A stretch of 36,206 nucleotides of DNA, from assembly GCA_021204405.1 (NCBI GenBank), contig JAJPZJ010000048.1:1-36206 (forward strand), in the 5' to 3' direction. Every line of letters begins with the position of its first letter. Positions within the stretch are counted from its first letter, which is position 1. The translations under genes were made by a program, and so were the position numbers. Source of the DNA: Tannerellaceae bacterium. Its GTDB lineage: Bacteria > Bacteroidota > Bacteroidia > Bacteroidales > Tannerellaceae. Shown piece by piece: positions 7,870 through 16,796 of the stretch. The notes under the pieces were generated by a model. It made no database searches, was not told the DNA's origin, and saw nothing but the letters and a program-made list of their open reading frames with translations.

Positions 7870-9329
7870 TACTTCTGTTCTTTAAAAGTAGGTAACTGAT
7901 AGTTATTACCGGCTGCGTCGAGCACTTTGCCAACATTGTTTATTTCCAGGAAGCTGGTACCTCCACCTTCTCCGAAGCTACCGCTCAGGTAAGCAAACAT
8001 ATTCTCACGGGTGATATGGCCGCTGTTGATTAATTCCTTCAACGCATCAAAGAAATAGGCCCGGCGGCTATCGTTCCAGGGCTGGTATACCGCCCATACC
8101 CCATAGGATAAAGCTAACATACGTGTTACACGTTCCTGATAGCAGATTGCATATACCGGAGAGGTTCCGCGGAATGCAGCCAGGAAGCGGGCAGTACGGC
8201 CTGTATGGCTATCCGTGATAATGGCTTTTACACCCAGTTTGGAAGATGATTTAACAGCTTGTTTTGCCAGGAAGGAGGTTACATCCAGGTCGTTACCAGT
8301 GATTGGCACGCGAATATCGTTGGCTGCTAATTTTGTTTTTTCTGCTTCACGGGCTACTTTTGTCATCATCTGAACTGCTTCCAACGGATATTTTCCGTAT
8401 GCAGTCTCACCACTTAACATAATTGCATCCGTACGATAGTAGATCGCATTGGCAATATCGGTAATTTCCGCACGGGTAGGACGTGGATTCTGGATCATTG
8501 AATGCAACATTTGGGTAGCCACAATTACCGGTTTCTTTACCTCTACACATTTACGGATCAGTACACGCTGGATACCTGGTATTTTTTCAGCCGGAACTTC
8601 AATACCTAAATCACCACGGGCAATCATAATACCATAGGCAGCTTCCAATATCTCATCAATATTATCTACACCTTCCTGGTTCTCTATTTTAGCAATGATT
8701 TTGATCGGGCTGTTAAACTCGTCAAGGATGCTTTGGATATCCAATACATCTTTTTTAGAGCGAACAAAGGAATGGGCAATGAAATCGACATTATTTTCGA
8801 TACACCAGTGAATGGTATTTCTATCTCTGTCGGTCAGGGAAGGCAAGTTGATACGTACACCTGGTACATTTACACTTTTGCGGCTGCCTAATGTAGCGTC
8901 ATTATCTATCTGGCAAACTAGATGATCTTCATTTTTTTCAATAACCTTTAATTCCAGTTCTCCGTCATCAATCAGTATCTGGCTGCCAATCGACAGATCA
9001 TGAACAAAATTCTTATAAGTTACACTGATACACTCGCGTGTAGTTTCCTGATCCGGATTGTCGACTACCTTTACGGTATCGCCGGTTTTAAATTGGATAG
9101 GAGCCTGTGTAACCGTAGTACGCATTTCCAGGCCTTTTGTATCCATCAGGATACCAATACAGTTAGATACTGCACGTGTATTACTTACTACCCGGTTGAA
9201 TCCTATTTCATTCATGTGCGCTGAATTTAAACGCACCACGTTCATCCCTGCTTCGAAAAGAGAACGGATAAATTCCACCTCACAACGTTCATCAGAAATG
9301 GTTGCTACAATCTTTGTACGCTTTAACAT
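7869..9329 (-). CDS. pyk: Pyruvate kinase
   Basis: The last glycolytic step, phosphoenolpyruvate + ADP to pyruvate + ATP. It has 486 residues. Visible motifs are the N-terminal KRTKIVATIS, the barrel start GMNVVRLNSAH, KIENQEGVDNI with the catalytic Lys, the metal/phosphate loop IARGDLGIEVP, and ATQMLHSMIQNPRPTRAE. The C-terminal allosteric domain is complete. The usually strict DTKGPE(I/V)R motif reads DTKGLEMR here (about residues 63-70), with Leu for Pro; the Glu is kept. It is the second gene of the reverse operon, 54 bases after aroQ. Confidence 0.95.
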   Translation of the reverse strand: MLKRTKIVATISDERCEVEFIRSLFEAGMNVVRLNSAHMNEIGFNRVVSNTRAVSNCIGILMDTKGLEMRTTVTQAPIQFKTGDTVKVVDNPDQETTRECISVTYKNFVHDLSIGSQILIDDGELELKVIEKNEDHLVCQIDNDATLGSRKSVNVPGVRINLPSLTDRDRNTIHWCIENNVDFIAHSFVRSKKDVLDIQSILDEFNSPIKIIAKIENQEGVDNIDEILEAAYGIMIARGDLGIEVPAEKIPGIQRVLIRKCVEVKKPVIVATQMLHSMIQNPRPTRAEITDIANAIYYRTDAIMLSGETAYGKYPLEAVQMMTKVAREAEKTKLAANDIRVPITGNDLDVTSFLAKQAVKSSSKLGVKAIITDSHTGRTARFLAAFRGTSPVYAICYQERVTRMLALSYGVWAVYQPWNDSRRAYFFDALKELINSGHITRENMFAYLSGSFGEGGGTSFLEINNVGKVLDAAGNNYQLPTFKEQK

Positions 9330-9383
9330 AAATACCTTAAACTATTAATATAATCTTATTATAACCTTAGACTTTTATTTTTA

Positions 9384-9800
9384 TCACAGGAAGGATTCCA
9401 TCGCCAGCCGGTAGGACTCCAGCCCGAAACCCAGTATAACCCCTTTGCATGCTGCCGATATCATCGAAATATGCCGGAAAGATTCACGCGTATGTACATT
9501 GGATATATGAACCTCAACAACCGGGGTTGTTACGGCTTTAATCGCATCATGTAAGGCTATGGAAGTGTGGGTATAAGCTCCGGCGTTCAGGATGATTCCG
9601 TCAAAATCAAAACCAACTTCATGAATCTTATCGATCAGCTCTCCTTCGGTATTGCTTTGAAAATAGGAAATATCACATTGCGGATATTTTTCTTTTAGCT
9701 GTTGCAGATATCCTTCAAATGAGGAGTTGCCATATACCGTAGGCTCGCGTTTACCCAGGAGATTAAGATTGGGACCGTTAATAATCTGGATCTTCTTCAT
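9384..9800 (-). CDS. aroQ: 3-dehydroquinate dehydratase, type II
   Basis: Third step of the shikimate pathway: 3-dehydroquinate to 3-dehydroshikimate. The protein has 138 residues from the ATG at 9800. I prefer this start to the one at 9842 because the family begins exactly with the KIQIINGPNLNLLGKREP motif (catalytic Arg and Tyr loop, followed by VYG). The substrate motifs ILNAGAYTHTSIALHDAI and VEVHISNVHTRESFRH are intact, including the catalytic His. It is first gene of the reverse operon. TACCTTTG at 9853-9860 (minus strand) is a likely -7 box. Confidence 0.95.
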   Translation of the reverse strand: MKKIQIINGPNLNLLGKREPTVYGNSSFEGYLQQLKEKYPQCDISYFQSNTEGELIDKIHEVGFDFDGIILNAGAYTHTSIALHDAIKAVTTPVVEVHISNVHTRESFRHISMISAACKGVILGFGLESYRLAMESFL

Positions 9801-9852
9801 TTTGCTGTATTTTATTACTTTTGTACTACCTTGTGGTATCAAAAATATTCGG

Positions 9853-9860
9853 CAAAGGTA
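9853..9860 (-). promoter_or_regulatory. -7 box (TACCTTTG) before aroQ
   Basis: A perfect TAnnTTTG on the minus strand, about 50 bases before the preferred aroQ start, in the divergent gap shared with xerD. The -33 box is unclear. Confidence 0.45.
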
Positions 9861-9898
9861 ATGATTTTATTTGATACTCACATAATAACAAATTAACA

Positions 9899-10804
9899 AT
9901 GCAGGAAGGAAAAGATATTATAAGTAAATATAAAATTTATCTTCGTCTGGAAAAAGGGCTTTCCTCTAACTCTATTGATGCTTACCTGACCGACCTGGAT
10001 AAACTTATCCGTTTTGTAGAGCAGGAAGGCCTAAAGCTTACCGAAGTACAGTATGAAAATCTGCAACATTTTCTTGCCGGACTGCATGATATCGGTATCC
10101 ATCCCCGTTCGCAGGCAAGGATTATTTCCGGGGTAAAATCATTTTTCCGGTTTCTGGTGCTGGACGATTATATGACTATTGATCCTACCGAATTATTGGA
10201 AGCTCCCAAAATAGGAATGAAACTGCCGGAAGTACTGACGTTGAATGAAATTAATAATCTGCTTGATTCTATTGACCTCTCTGAGCCGGAAGGACAACGC
10301 AACCGGGCTATTCTAGAGGTCTTATATAGTTGTGGATTGCGTGTTTCGGAACTCACTTCTCTTCGTTATTCGGATGTATTCTTCGAAGAAGCTTTTATAA
10401 AAGTGGAAGGAAAAGGCAATAAACAACGTTTAGTACCGATATCGGAACCAGCGCTGAAAGAGATAAAAAACTATTTATACAACCGGAATCTGATGGTAGT
10501 AAAGAAAGGTCATGAAGATATTCTGTTTTTGAGCCGCCGGGGTACAGCCTTATCCCGCATTACGATTTTCCATATAATAAAACAACAGGCTGAGCGCGCA
10601 GGCATACAGAAAAATATAAGTCCCCATACCTTCCGACATTCATTTGCCACCCATCTTCTGGAAGGTGGTGCACATTTATTAGCCATCCAGAAGATGCTTG
10701 GCCACGAAAAGATTACCACCACGGAAATTTATACCCATATAGACCGGGAGTTCCTGCGCCGTGAAATCCTGGAACATCATCCTCGTAGCAAGCCCCGGTA
10801 TTGA
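9899..10804 (+). CDS. xerD: Site-specific tyrosine recombinase XerD-like
   Basis: 301 residues, full length for XerC/D, which resolve chromosome dimers at dif with FtsK. The N-terminal SAM-like domain contains YLRLEKGLSSNSIDAYLTDL (about residues 14-33). The catalytic set is complete: Arg148 (CGLRVSEL), Lys in EGKGNKQR, His243 and Arg246 (HTFRHSFATHLLEGGA), His269 (MLGHEKITTT), and Tyr278 (EIYTHI). The chromosomal context and the aroQ-divergent position fit the housekeeping recombinase rather than an element integrase. Its stop abuts the stop of the convergent DUF4954 gene with no gap. Confidence 0.9.
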   Translation: MQEGKDIISKYKIYLRLEKGLSSNSIDAYLTDLDKLIRFVEQEGLKLTEVQYENLQHFLAGLHDIGIHPRSQARIISGVKSFFRFLVLDDYMTIDPTELLEAPKIGMKLPEVLTLNEINNLLDSIDLSEPEGQRNRAILEVLYSCGLRVSELTSLRYSDVFFEEAFIKVEGKGNKQRLVPISEPALKEIKNYLYNRNLMVVKKGHEDILFLSRRGTALSRITIFHIIKQQAERAGIQKNISPHTFRHSFATHLLEGGAHLLAIQKMLGHEKITTTEIYTHIDREFLRREILEHHPRSKPRY

Positions 10805-12793
10805 TTATACCAACGGGTCAAGCCGGCTGATTAGTTCGTTTCCCAACGCCTGTTTAGTAATAATATGTTCCTTAACAGCCGTAACAAAAGGATTCTTTTC
10901 GAAAATCCCGCGGACATGTTCAAAGTCGGCTTGCTTATCGGCGGTAGACCCGTCTACCCCGAAACCAATCATAGAAGTAAGGGAAAATTCCTTTTTTGCA
11001 TCGTTATACAGTAGTTCATCCAACCCGGTGACTGCCTTCTGCCATTGGCGGATAATATCGATTATTTCGCTTGCTGTAATTTGTTGTAGATTAACTCCGT
11101 AATACTCCTCAATTTGTTGGTAAGCCCATGTCCATTCCATATCATAATAGTTGGAATGCATACCGGAAAGTATTTCTTCAATCGTGGTAAGCGAATTGAT
11201 TTTTCCATTGCTGATTGCCTCGGTTAGCTTTTCAAGCGAGGCTTTGGGGATTATCAGCCCTGACAGGTCTACCCACTCCCCTTTACCTTCGGCAGAAGTA
11301 GGTATTAATTGTTGCCATACCTCTTCCATACACCGGAAATTTGTTTTTTCCAATCGTTTGATCAGGGAATTTCCTAAGAACTTGTGAATCGCCATTCCGT
11401 AAAGCTGCAAGGCATTTTGCAAGGATGAGCCTTTAATCCGGGTATTCTGATAGTAATATACTTCCGATGTCTCGCCCACCAATTGCTGTAGATTTTTCAG
11501 GTTTTCTATAGCTTTCAGCATTTTATAAATGGTGTAGGGGCTTAACAGGTTATAGTTGATTCTGTCGAGGTGGACAGGATCGGTACGCTTATCCCGCTTA
11601 GGCCATTTTTGTGCGTCCCGTATGGTTCCTACGCTACGCAGGTTTACTCCCGGAACCAGATAGGTTTCATCATCTTTTTCGATCAGGTATGAAAAAGGCA
11701 TTTCCGAGGTATCACTATGATGGTGGTGCCGCCCCATAACCAATGAGAAAGCACCTACCCGGGCCGGCCAGAGAATATATGAGTCGCTGGTAGTTTTCGA
11801 CCCACGTTCAACGATCCCCTGATGGATAGGGCCTAACTTATACATGTGGTTACTTTGGTTGGAACCGCTACCTGCATTGAGGAATGAATACATACCGGCA
11901 ATCAGCAAACTGCTTTTATGTATGGAAACAGTATAAGGCCCGGCAAAAATAGCACACGCTTCTCCGTTCTCGAAATTACAATTACTAAAAAGAAGCGAAT
12001 CATGTGCGGAGAAGTTGTGACTGATATGGCAGGCCTGCCCGATAAAGCAACGGATAATCTTGGCGGCATCGGCCACTACTGCTCCCGACGAGATAATAAA
12101 GTCCTGGGCAATAACGCTATCACCTATATATACAGGTGCAGCCTGGTTGCTATTGATAGACCCATTTTCCAACCGGGTACAATTTTCGATAGTTGTATAT
12201 TCGCCGATGTTTACATTTTTAATCGTTCCCGAATTAATGATCTTCACATGGCTTCCGATAGTTCCCTGTCCGGCGATCAGGCTTTCCGAATAGCTGGTAA
12301 TCAACTTTTGCAGTTTATGGATAAGTTGCTCTTTATGACGGTAAAGTGCGATAATATAGGCCAGGGAAGCAGATAGCTTATTGTATATAGAAACTTCACG
12401 GCCTCCCGTCTCATTTAATACGGCTACCTGTACATTATTACCGAAAGTGGTTCCTTCCTCTGCAACAATCAGGTTTACATTCTGTATGAAGCAACCTGCT
12501 CCTATCTGATAATTGGCTATGTAATTCTGAACGTTTTCGATTAATACGTCATTCCCGATCGTGCAATTGCGAAGCGTTGCCTGATGGATTCCACTATGCT
12601 TTTTCACTCCACCCGATAAAGTAAACTCTTTTTCGAGTATCCCTATGACTATTTTGCCGGAAAAGGTTGTGTTGCTGATATGTTCATAACTAAAAGAGGC
12701 CGGTACCCAAATGTCCGACCACTTTTCAGCCGAACATCCTTTAGCCTGCATCGCTGCAATTTCATCCGGTCGTAAATTCCTCCTTGTTTCCAT
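10805..12793 (-). CDS. DUF4954 family protein with left-handed beta-helix
   Basis: A 662-residue Bacteroidetes protein. Hexapeptide-like repeats with recurring small and aliphatic residues (for example VKIINSGTIKNVNIGEYTTI) form a parallel beta-helix, as in sugar-nucleotide acyl/nucleotidyltransferases. Further segments with conserved aromatic and His-rich motifs follow (MGRHHHHSDTSEMPFSYL, about residues 354-371), and the C-terminal part is helical. No nucleotidyltransferase domain is recognisable, so the function is unknown. There is no signal peptide. The start is 7 bases after the hflX stop, so the two are co-transcribed. Confidence 0.85.
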   Translation of the reverse strand: METRRNLRPDEIAAMQAKGCSAEKWSDIWVPASFSYEHISNTTFSGKIVIGILEKEFTLSGGVKKHSGIHQATLRNCTIGNDVLIENVQNYIANYQIGAGCFIQNVNLIVAEEGTTFGNNVQVAVLNETGGREVSIYNKLSASLAYIIALYRHKEQLIHKLQKLITSYSESLIAGQGTIGSHVKIINSGTIKNVNIGEYTTIENCTRLENGSINSNQAAPVYIGDSVIAQDFIISSGAVVADAAKIIRCFIGQACHISHNFSAHDSLLFSNCNFENGEACAIFAGPYTVSIHKSSLLIAGMYSFLNAGSGSNQSNHMYKLGPIHQGIVERGSKTTSDSYILWPARVGAFSLVMGRHHHHSDTSEMPFSYLIEKDDETYLVPGVNLRSVGTIRDAQKWPKRDKRTDPVHLDRINYNLLSPYTIYKMLKAIENLKNLQQLVGETSEVYYYQNTRIKGSSLQNALQLYGMAIHKFLGNSLIKRLEKTNFRCMEEVWQQLIPTSAEGKGEWVDLSGLIIPKASLEKLTEAISNGKINSLTTIEEILSGMHSNYYDMEWTWAYQQIEEYYGVNLQQITASEIIDIIRQWQKAVTGLDELLYNDAKKEFSLTSMIGFGVDGSTADKQADFEHVRGIFEKNPFVTAVKEHIITKQALGNELISRLDPLV

Positions 12794-12799
12794 GTCTCT

Positions 12800-14011
12800 T
12801 TATTCTTCATCATATTGCTGGAACAGAAAATCATTATAGGGGAAACGGGTGATATGAATTTCTTTTACCCGTTCGTACAATATAGTTTTCAGTTCGTCAA
12901 TATTGATACGGTTCTTGGCTGAGATAAAAATACAGTTATCCTGCATCTTATTCATCCAGGTCTGTTTTAACTCTTCCAGCGAAATATTCTCATGGGTACG
13001 GGGAGTTAAATCGTCTTCCTCTTTTTCTACAAACGTAAAAGCATCGATTTTATTGAAAACCATAAGCATCGGTTTTTCATTTTTGTCGATTTCTGCTAAG
13101 GTTTTGTTTACAACGTCAATCTGTTCTTTGAAAGTGGGATGAGAGATATCGACTACATGTACCAGCAGGTCGGCTTCCCTTACCTCATCGAGGGTGGATT
13201 TGAATGATTCAACCAGTTCGGTAGGCAGTTTACGGATAAAACCAACCGTATCTGAAAGCAGGAAGGGCAGATTTTCAATAATTACTTTCCGTACAGTTGT
13301 GTCAAGGGTTGCAAAAAGTTTGTTCTCAGCGAAAACTTCACTTTTACTTAAGAGGTTCATAAGGGTAGATTTCCCCACATTCGTATAACCTACCAAAGCT
13401 ACACGTACCATCTTTCCGCGGTTTTTGCGCTGGATGCTTTTTTGTTTATCTATTTCAACCAGGTTGCGTTTCAGGTTGGCAATCTTATCCTGGATGATGC
13501 GTTTATCTGTCTCCAACTGGGTTTCACCGGGTCCACGCATACCCACTCCGCCCCGTTGCCGTTCCAGGTGAGTCCATAAACGTGTCAGGCGGGGTAACAT
13601 ATATTTGTATTGTGCCAGCTCTACCTGCGTTTTGGCATGAGCTGTTTGTGCACGGCGTGCGAAAATATCCAGGATGAGGCTGGTACGGTCGAGGATCTTG
13701 ACTTGCAACTCCCGTTCGATATTCCTGATCTGTTTCGCTGGGAGCTCGTCGTCAAAAATCACCAGGCCTATTTCGTTTTCAATAATATATTCTTTAATTT
13801 CCTGTAATTTACCAGAACCAACAAAGGTAACCGGATGCGGATAATCCAGCCGCTGGTAGAATTTCTTTACAGGTTCTGCACCGGCTGTATCTGCTAAAAA
13901 AGCCAGCTCATCCAGATATTCTTTTGCTTTTTGTTCGTTCTGCTGATTCGTGATCAGGCCAACTAATACAGCTTTTTCTGATTGCGCTTTCGATATAATA
14001 AAATCTTTCAT
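12800..14011 (-). CDS. hflX: Ribosome-associated GTPase HflX
   Basis: A 403-residue GTPase that rescues stalled ribosomes by splitting 70S particles. The N-terminal HflX domain includes RRAQTAHAKTQVELAQYKYM and RGGVGMRGPGETQLETD (about residues 152-168). The G domain carries G1 GYTNVGKST, G3 DTVGFIRKLP, G4 NKID and G5 SAKN. The start at 14011 fits the conserved N-terminus. A TATCTTTG -7-like box at 14016-14023 (minus strand) ends only 4 bases before the ATG, which would make an almost leaderless transcript if used. Confidence 0.93.
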   Translation of the reverse strand: MKDFIISKAQSEKAVLVGLITNQQNEQKAKEYLDELAFLADTAGAEPVKKFYQRLDYPHPVTFVGSGKLQEIKEYIIENEIGLVIFDDELPAKQIRNIERELQVKILDRTSLILDIFARRAQTAHAKTQVELAQYKYMLPRLTRLWTHLERQRGGVGMRGPGETQLETDKRIIQDKIANLKRNLVEIDKQKSIQRKNRGKMVRVALVGYTNVGKSTLMNLLSKSEVFAENKLFATLDTTVRKVIIENLPFLLSDTVGFIRKLPTELVESFKSTLDEVREADLLVHVVDISHPTFKEQIDVVNKTLAEIDKNEKPMLMVFNKIDAFTFVEKEEDDLTPRTHENISLEELKQTWMNKMQDNCIFISAKNRINIDELKTILYERVKEIHITRFPYNDFLFQQYDEE

Positions 14012-14055
14012 CCCACAAAGATAATCATTTTAATTATTTCTTTACATTATTTCTT

Positions 14056-14063
14056 TACATTTG
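14056..14063 (+). promoter_or_regulatory. -7 box (TACATTTG) before the secreted protein gene
   Basis: A perfect TAnnTTTG lies 34 bases before the ATG at 14098. It is divergent from the hflX -7-like box at 14016-14023. Confidence 0.45.
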
Positions 14064-14097
14064 CTGGTGATTTAACAACCTAAATAACCGCTTGACT

Positions 14098-15902
14098 ATG
14101 AAAACAAAGAAATGCTACAGGAAGACTATTCTTTTAGGGTCTCTTCTATTCTTTTTACAATCTTTTCCGCTCTCTTCCCAACTATTGGAAACAATGGATT
14201 GGAAAATTTTCGTAGAGAGTTCTTCTAATTATTTAGTATGCAACACCTTTTTCCGCCAGACATTTGAAGGCAGGCCATCTGACCTTTGGGAATATGGAAC
14301 AACCGGAAATCCCTCTTTATTCGATGCCGCTATGGCCGGTATAACAGGACAGGAAGGAAATACTTCCCTGAAACTTCCCATAGGTAGTTCTGTCCGGTTT
14401 GATAATCCGTTTGCTTTATACAGTACAACTCTTACGGTAAAATTTGCGGGTTGTAATCTGCGTGTAAATGACGGTCTGCGGCTGTCTATTTCCCGGGGTG
14501 ATGTGCCACAAAGTGTGATCTGGGCTCTATCAAAGAAAGATGGTAGTAAAATTAACTATGGAGATAAAACAGATGGGAAGCCGGGACAGACCAATATGGC
14601 TAATCCGATGCAGTTATCCGGCAGTCCGCAATATATCCATCTGGAAAGTATAGCCTCCCAGGCGCCGGATGATAATAGCTTTTTCTGTATTGACGAGGTA
14701 TATGGATATGGAGATATTCCATGCTACTCTTTATTTAGTGGAGACGAGCGTTGGACAGAGATGGCTTGCTGGTCGCATTTGCCTCCTTCTTCTCAGCGTA
14801 AAGCTCTGCTGGAAGGAACCTGCCGGCTTGACCAGACAGTAGTTTGTAAAGAGTTACACCTGAAAGGTGAGTTGTTCCTGGAAGAAGGCGGAGTATGTAA
14901 AGTTGAGAATTGTTATCTATATGATATAGGAGCCTTTAACTTTCAAGGTAGCACTATTATAGTAGAAAATAAAACGTGTGTGTTACTAGAACTACCGGAA
15001 AAAGGTACCTGGTATTTTTTCTCTTTACCCTTTGATGTGTACCCGGAAGGTTTAGATCCGGACATGCAATGGGGCAAAGGTTCTACCAATGAAAACGGAA
15101 ATTTCTTTTATCTGATGCGATATGATTCTGAGAGCAGGGCCAACAATGGATTATCTTCTTCCAACTGGCAACAGCTTTCGGTTGAAAATCATTTCCCAGA
15201 TAAACCTTTGCTGAAAAAAGGCAAGGGGTACCTGATTGCCCTGGATGAGCACAGCGACCGGAAGCACCTCACTTTTACTTCCCGCCAGGGAGAAAGGATT
15301 TCTTATTCGGGAAAAGATTTTATAAGGTTGGAGGGAGGACAGAAAGGTCGGGCCGGCCAGGCACATCAGGGATGGCATTTATGCGGGAATCCTTTTCCGG
15401 CTCCTTTGCTATTGGAACATATAGCTGTGAACGAAACATTGGATAGGCATGTTTACTTCTATGAAGAGGATGAATATCAAGCCTATCCGCTGAAGGGTAA
15501 ATATACTATTCCTCCTTATGCAGCTTTTTTGTAAAAGCATCGGCAGATACGGAGCTGGATATTCAAATGACAGGTAATAGTATTTCGGGGTATATATTAC
15601 CGGCTTTTATTCCTTATACTCTATCAGGCAAGGAACCGGAAGATAAATATGTATTGGAGAATGAGGGAAAAGAGAATGCGGCAGAAATTACATTTAAAAG
15701 AAGAGGACGTACTCTGTTCTTTGAGAATATAATTTCTCCGGCCTGGTTATATATTGCAGATATTTTCGGTAATATGGTATTCCGGTGCGAAGTGTCGGAA
15801 GCTCCGGTATTACTTCCGTTACATATTCAGCCGGGGATTTACATAGCCTGCATATACACAAATCGTTTACGCAACCAATACAAGTTTATTCTGAACGAAT
15901 GA
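14098..15902 (+). CDS. Secreted protein with possible T9SS-type C-terminal domain, one apparent frameshift
   Basis: The first 480-codon frame ends at TTTTTTGTAA (15525-15534). One more T in the T6 run at 15525-15530 restores PPYAAFFVKASADTELDIQ and continues to 15902, about 601 residues. An N-terminal signal peptide is clear (basic MKTKKCYRKT, then ILLGSLLFFLQSFPLSSQ). The body is beta-rich and not assigned to a family. The last 75 or so residues (LYIADIFGNMVFRCE ... GIYIACIYTNRLRNQYKFIL) resemble type A sorting domains of type IX secretion cargo. That would mean export across the outer membrane and surface attachment, which is inferred. I chose the ATG at 14098 over the TTG at 14092. Confidence 0.65.
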
Positions 15903-15973
15903 TATTGTGGGTAGAACTTCTATCTTTGTCAGTTATAGAAGGAAGTTTCGTGAATAGATATAAAAAATAACAT

Positions 15974-16183
15974 ATGAAACGTATCAATATTACAACCGGT
16001 GTTTTGCTTATCTACCTGCTTGTTATGAGTGTGATAGGCTGGCCGGGAGATGATCCGCAAAGGAGTTATATCGAATATGGCTCTATTATAGGTTTATCAT
16101 TAGGTGCAATTCTCTTTCTCCGGTATATTCAGATCAAACGGATGAAGTTAAGGAATAAACGGAAAGAAGAGAATAATAAATAA
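15974..16183 (+). CDS. Small two-helix membrane protein, unknown function
   Basis: A 69-residue protein with two predicted membrane helices: about residues 7-23 (TTGVLLIYLLVMSVIGW) and about 36-52 (YGSIIGLSLGAILFLRY). A strongly basic tail (IKRMKLRNKRKEENNK) suggests a cytoplasmic C-terminus. It lies 71 bases after the secreted-protein gene on the same strand, possibly in one transcript. Family not recognised, though similar small proteins are frequent in Bacteroidales. Confidence 0.7.
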   Translation: MKRINITTGVLLIYLLVMSVIGWPGDDPQRSYIEYGSIIGLSLGAILFLRYIQIKRMKLRNKRKEENNK

Positions 16184-16220
16184 GTTTTGTCTCTCTCCCA
16201 AATGTTTTTTTTGCAAAAAC

Positions 16221-16343
16221 ATCTGTCATCTGTCACACTAGAGGCATATGTGCTTAATTATTAATAATATACTCGGTGATAGATGCATTTTTGATCTGTC
16301 ACCGATGCCAATCATCTGTCACCTTTGGCATTGATCTGTCACA
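16221..16343. repeat. ATCTGTCAC short-motif array, 20-bp period
   Basis: ATCTGTCAC occurs at 16294, 16314 and 16334, exactly 20 bp apart. ATCTGTCAT and ATCTGTCAC also occur at 16221 and 16228. Two spacers contain complementary words (ATGCCA and TGGCAT), and CGGTGATAGAT near 16275 pairs with the ATCTGTCACCG copy, so hairpins are possible. Confidence 0.85.
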
Positions 16344-16477
16344 CAAAGAGGCTTAAAAAGGATATTTCTATAAAAACAAATTGTTCCCCGCGTAGGCGGG
16401 AACCGTAGGTCGGCCTTAGCCAATCGCATAAACACTACCAGTATCACTTGCAAAAAGAAAGAAAAACTGTTAAACGC

Positions 16478-16766
16478 GATTCCCAATCAAGTCGTAGTAC
16501 TGTTAAATTCTCTTCCCTTAGTCCTGCAAGGACGGTATATCCTAGCCCAGGGCACCCGCCCTGGGTAATTAGGAATATAAGGATGTGGGAGTGCTGTAAG
16601 TACGACATAATAAAAATTTGATCTTATACATATTTTATGCCGTGCTTACAGCACTCAAAAAAGTTCCATACCAATCACCCGGCACTGCGTACCGGGCTAG
16701 AATAGGTCGTCCTTGCAGGACTTAAGGGGATAGAATTTAATAGTCCTGCGATCAAGTCGGGGAACT
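16478..16766. repeat. Large nested palindromic element, copy A
   Basis: An imperfect inverted repeat with arms of about 140 bases. The left arm contains TGTTAAATTCTCTTCCCTTAGT, CCTGCAAGGAC and GAGTGCTGTAAG. The right arm carries their complements CTTACAGCACTC, GTCCTTGCAGGAC and GAATTTAATA. Inside each arm are smaller stems (CCCAGGGCACCCGCCCTGGG; CCCGGCACTGCGTACCGGG). The same design recurs at 35742-36054. A related GC-rich hairpin precedes this copy at 16384-16403. Confidence 0.85.
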
Positions 16767-16796
16767 ACGTATGTTTTTTTGACAATACCTTTTAAT

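Larger units (their letters stand above)
16184..16796. other. Gene-free gap holding repeat structures
   Basis: No supported gene. It holds the ATCTGTCAC array (16221-16343), a GC-rich hairpin (16384-16403) and the large nested palindrome (about 16478-16766). It lies between the end of a forward gene and the end of uvrA, so neither gene needs a promoter here. Confidence 0.8.

Noticed and set aside
9899..10804. XerD-like gene as the integrase of the left-end element
   Set aside because: It sits among housekeeping genes more than 5 kb beyond tRNA-Leu and has the size and motifs of the chromosomal recombinase.
11918..12376. Forward open frame of 152 codons
   Set aside because: Antisense to the beta-helix part of the DUF4954 gene.
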